Positions 61,631 to 64,000 of a stretch of 64,000 nt of DNA are shown piece by piece; the first letter of the stretch is position 1; every line of letters begins with the position of its first letter. The position numbers were made by a program, and so were the translations under genes. This stretch comes from Lithospermum erythrorhizon (taxonomy: Eukaryota; Streptophyta; Magnoliopsida; Boraginales; Boraginaceae): contig JADFUC010001469.1 of assembly GCA_019722365.1 (NCBI GenBank), positions 682,001-746,000 of the forward strand. Direction: 5' to 3'. The notes below the pieces were generated by a model. The model was not told where the DNA came from. It saw nothing but the letters and a program-made list of their open reading frames with translations, and ran no database searches.

Positions 61631-64000
61631 TCATAAGAAGCTTGTGCTCAGAGCCAAGTCATTCAGATTAGATATGACCTGCATTCGAGTCGTACCAACT
61701 TGTTGAGCTATCTCCATCTGCTCCTCAAGCGAAAGCATCTCGTAACTGCAGATGAAGAAACCAAGAGGTGGAAATAAATGAAAGGGATATTAATATGAAA
61801 TGGTGCATGGTAGTTTTAGCACAAGTGCAACACGTTGTTCTGTAGGATAATTTTTACAAATGTTGGACCAAACGAGAGAGATCAAGAAGAGAAATTTGCT
61901 TACTCAGATTTTCAACATATTAGTAGTAACGGGTACAAAGGTTCATACCTCACTGCTATGATTTTAAGGAAATATGAAAAAACAGTATAGCCTTTTAAGC
62001 CTTCCTCTCAGTGGACAGTAATTATATAGATTTACTTACTGTCCATAAAATAAGCAGTAATTATATAGATTTACTTACCGGCAAAGAAGCTCAAAGTCAA
62101 CTATGCCATCAGGGCCTGGACGATGAGCCTTCCCCTTGGATTGGAATTGGCGGAAAGATTTTGGATTTAGTCCAGCAACATGAGCAACTGTATCTACTAG
62201 CTTTCTCTGCAATGAGTGCAGCCTACGAAATGTGAGTTCATCCAGAGGAGCAACACAACCAATGCTCCCATCAAGGGTACCAAATAATAGTCCAAAACGA
62301 TTTGTCTTATCCGATACAGGAGCACCACCTGTTCGATCAGAAATCGTTGGGAGTAGCTGTAACCGCATAAACTTGGTGATATGAGAACCAACATGAAACT
62401 CAGCCCGAGATAGAAGTTTCTGGCCTTTCCAGCTCTCTGACATCTTCGGAGCATAATAAAATATCTGTGTACATACAGAATACTCAATTTCCAAATGAAC
62501 AAGTCTATATGTTTGTTAGAAGCTAGAAGTAAATTGAGATTCACAAGTTTTCAGCACTGTCTCGTCTATTGTAATTCATCAGTCTATGATATGCATAACA
62601 TTAATATATTATAATAATGTGAAATCATATAACCCACTACAGACACCTGCAAACTAACAACGATGGCAAAAAAAATACAGTCATGAACTAATGCCAAATA
62701 TTACCTGCACATTCTTTTGATCATCTGAAACGATGAGACTAAGGGTGCTTCCATCTATTAAGAACTCGGTTGCTAAACAATCAAGTGAACCAAAATCCTT
62801 GGCCAATAAAGTAAGTTGACGATCCTGCTCTTTCCAACTAAGGAAGTATATACTTTTGTGGATATCTCCCAAAAGAATAAAATTCTTGACCTGCATGATT
62901 AAAATATCACAGCAATGTACAGAAGATATAAAAATGAGCATTTCTTGCCAATCTTAGATTGTTTTAGCTTAAAAAGAAAGATTCACAAGAGTACTTCGTA
63001 AATGACAAGCTTATATAGAAAACTACTCTGAGAAACTAGACCAGTGAATTCGTCTGGAAAGCTGAGTGCTGATCATTTACTAAGGATTAACTCTATATAT
63101 TAAATAGTTTATTCACAGTTGTTACTCACTCTTTAGGGTCTAGACATCATAAATTTGCCTTCAAGTTTTGACATGCAGAGTATATTAGTTCACTTGTCAG
63201 TAACTTTATATTTAAAAGTCTCAACTTTAACCCTAAAACAATAAGATAAGGTAGAAAATCTGTGAAATATCAATAGCACTTACAATGTTTAAGCTAACAA
63301 CATGTAGAGGTGGAACATCATAGAAGGCAACACCATCCAAGTCAGAACCCGTCCACCGATGCAGGATAATCTTTGGACCAGAAGCTATCAACAAATGGCC
63401 TTGAATTGAGGTAACTGCAGAGATAGCACCTTTCAGTTCTTTGGAATAAACTTCTAAAACCTGAAAGAGAGAGAAGCAAAATTATCCATTAACAATTTCA
63501 GACAAACAAGCGAAACTGTCCAGAAAGAGCAAAATTTCAGAGAAACTTCAATGGAAGTTAAGCGCTTCCGTGAAAATCTCAGAATACATAACAATTGAAA
63601 TGGGTTGGATTTGGGGAATGGGGAGAGATTGCAAAGGTCTCAAATAATAGATGATTACCGAAGTTTGGGGACCATCAGGACTCTTGTCAATCGAACATAA
63701 GATTATACGTCCTCTAGCAGCAACATCTTCTCCTTGTACATAAGCTGTCCCAATTGCTAGAAGTGTTTCATTCTCTCTTTTTGCTGTATTCTGTCACGAT
63801 GTCAACTTGATTTTGAGAGGAATCGGAGGAAGAACTTTCACTTTCATCAGAACCAATTTGTACGGCCAATAGACAATGGAAATATAACATATAACTTACA
63901 AATAATGTAACAACTCGAACAGTCAGAGCATTTTCAGAAATCTGCATAGGAATTGTAGCTCTAGTCTGCCATGGCCCACCAGACTTTTCTGGTTCCATAA
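61631..64000 (-). CDS. CPSF160: CPSF160, cleavage and polyadenylation specificity factor subunit 1 (3' part)
   Basis: The largest CPSF subunit helps recognise the poly(A) signal and scaffolds the pre-mRNA 3'-processing complex in the nucleus. Six exons are visible (high to low): 64000-63900 (continues off the window), 63790-63659, 63460-63284, 62890-62705, 62464-62079 and 61745-61631, all GT/AG and in frame. They encode the C-terminal beta-propeller and CPSF_A domain: 'ENALTVRVVTLF', 'ETLLAIGTAYVQGEDVAARG', 'HLLIASGPKIILHRW', 'FILLGDIHKSIYFLSWKEQ', 'YYAPKMSESWKGQKLLSRAE', 'LFGTLDGSIGCVAPLDELTF', 'HRPGPDGIVDFELLC' and the end 'VISNLNDLALSTSFL'. Residues match the plant family closely, so the gene looks functional. 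About two thirds of the protein lies beyond the right edge. Confidence 0.95.

Noticed and set aside
63768..63899. Continuous coding through the last visible CPSF160 intron
   Set aside because: The segment between 63791 and 63899 has a good donor (gtaagt) and acceptor (cag), and removing it restores 'VVTLF-NTAKRENETLL' as in homologues.
1..64000. tRNA, rRNA and CRISPR-type arrays
   Set aside because: No cloverleaf-like gene, rRNA segment or regularly spaced direct-repeat array was seen by eye on either strand; a plant nuclear locus would not be expected to carry CRISPR.

Overview
This is nuclear DNA from a flowering plant, almost certainly a eudicot. The genes are intron-rich with canonical GT/AG junctions, intergenic DNA is very AT-rich, and all recognisable proteins belong to land-plant families. 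Small dispersed SINEs, Stowaway-like elements and broken retrotransposons fill the gaps. I cannot place it to genus from sequence alone.

Layout. 1-8361 (+ strand): most of a SEUSS-like transcriptional adaptor gene whose first exon lies off the left edge, then an intact nuclear CCB2 gene for a chloroplast cytochrome b6f assembly factor. 9203-10865: a decayed HOTHEAD-like GMC oxidoreductase. 10866-17683: gene-free DNA holding a Ty1/copia LTR retrotransposon with matching LTRs and a 5-bp target duplication (11315-15039). 17684-19985: an intact three-exon gibberellin 20-oxidase. 19986-30238: a transposon-rich tract with a copia-type gag relic on the minus strand (about 23.1-23.9 kb) and a roughly 3.9-kb Mutator-like element with inverted ends (25050-28975). 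That element carries a broken MURA transposase on the minus strand and, on the plus strand, a relic resembling the DUF1985 genes carried by some plant MULEs.

30239-35347 (- strand): a complete 14-exon DEAD-box RNA helicase of the RH7/Gu type, with a LINE tail in one intron and an odd splice acceptor. 36105-38956 (+): an intact five-exon RAR1 (CHORD) gene, head to head with the helicase. 38957-44239: no gene recognised. 44240-50408 (+): an intact 27-exon ERECTA-family receptor kinase closest to ERL1. 51447-54300 (-): a short TPX2-like gene. 56564-59246 (+): a four-exon ACS10/ACS12-type aminotransferase. 60375-60785 (+): an intronless A20/AN1 stress-associated protein. 61631-64000 (-): the 3' end of the CPSF160 gene, running off the right edge.

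The genes are independent plant loci, not a functional cluster. Roles range over floral and meristem transcription control, thylakoid complex assembly, gibberellin synthesis, nucleolar RNA work, NLR immune signalling, stomatal and organ patterning, microtubule binding, amino-acid PLP chemistry, stress response and mRNA 3' processing. I found no convincing undescribed biological system. The most unusual items are the MULE with its extra plus-strand gene relic, the non-AG acceptor in the helicase, the in-place decay of the HOTHEAD-like gene, and a SINE family present four times.
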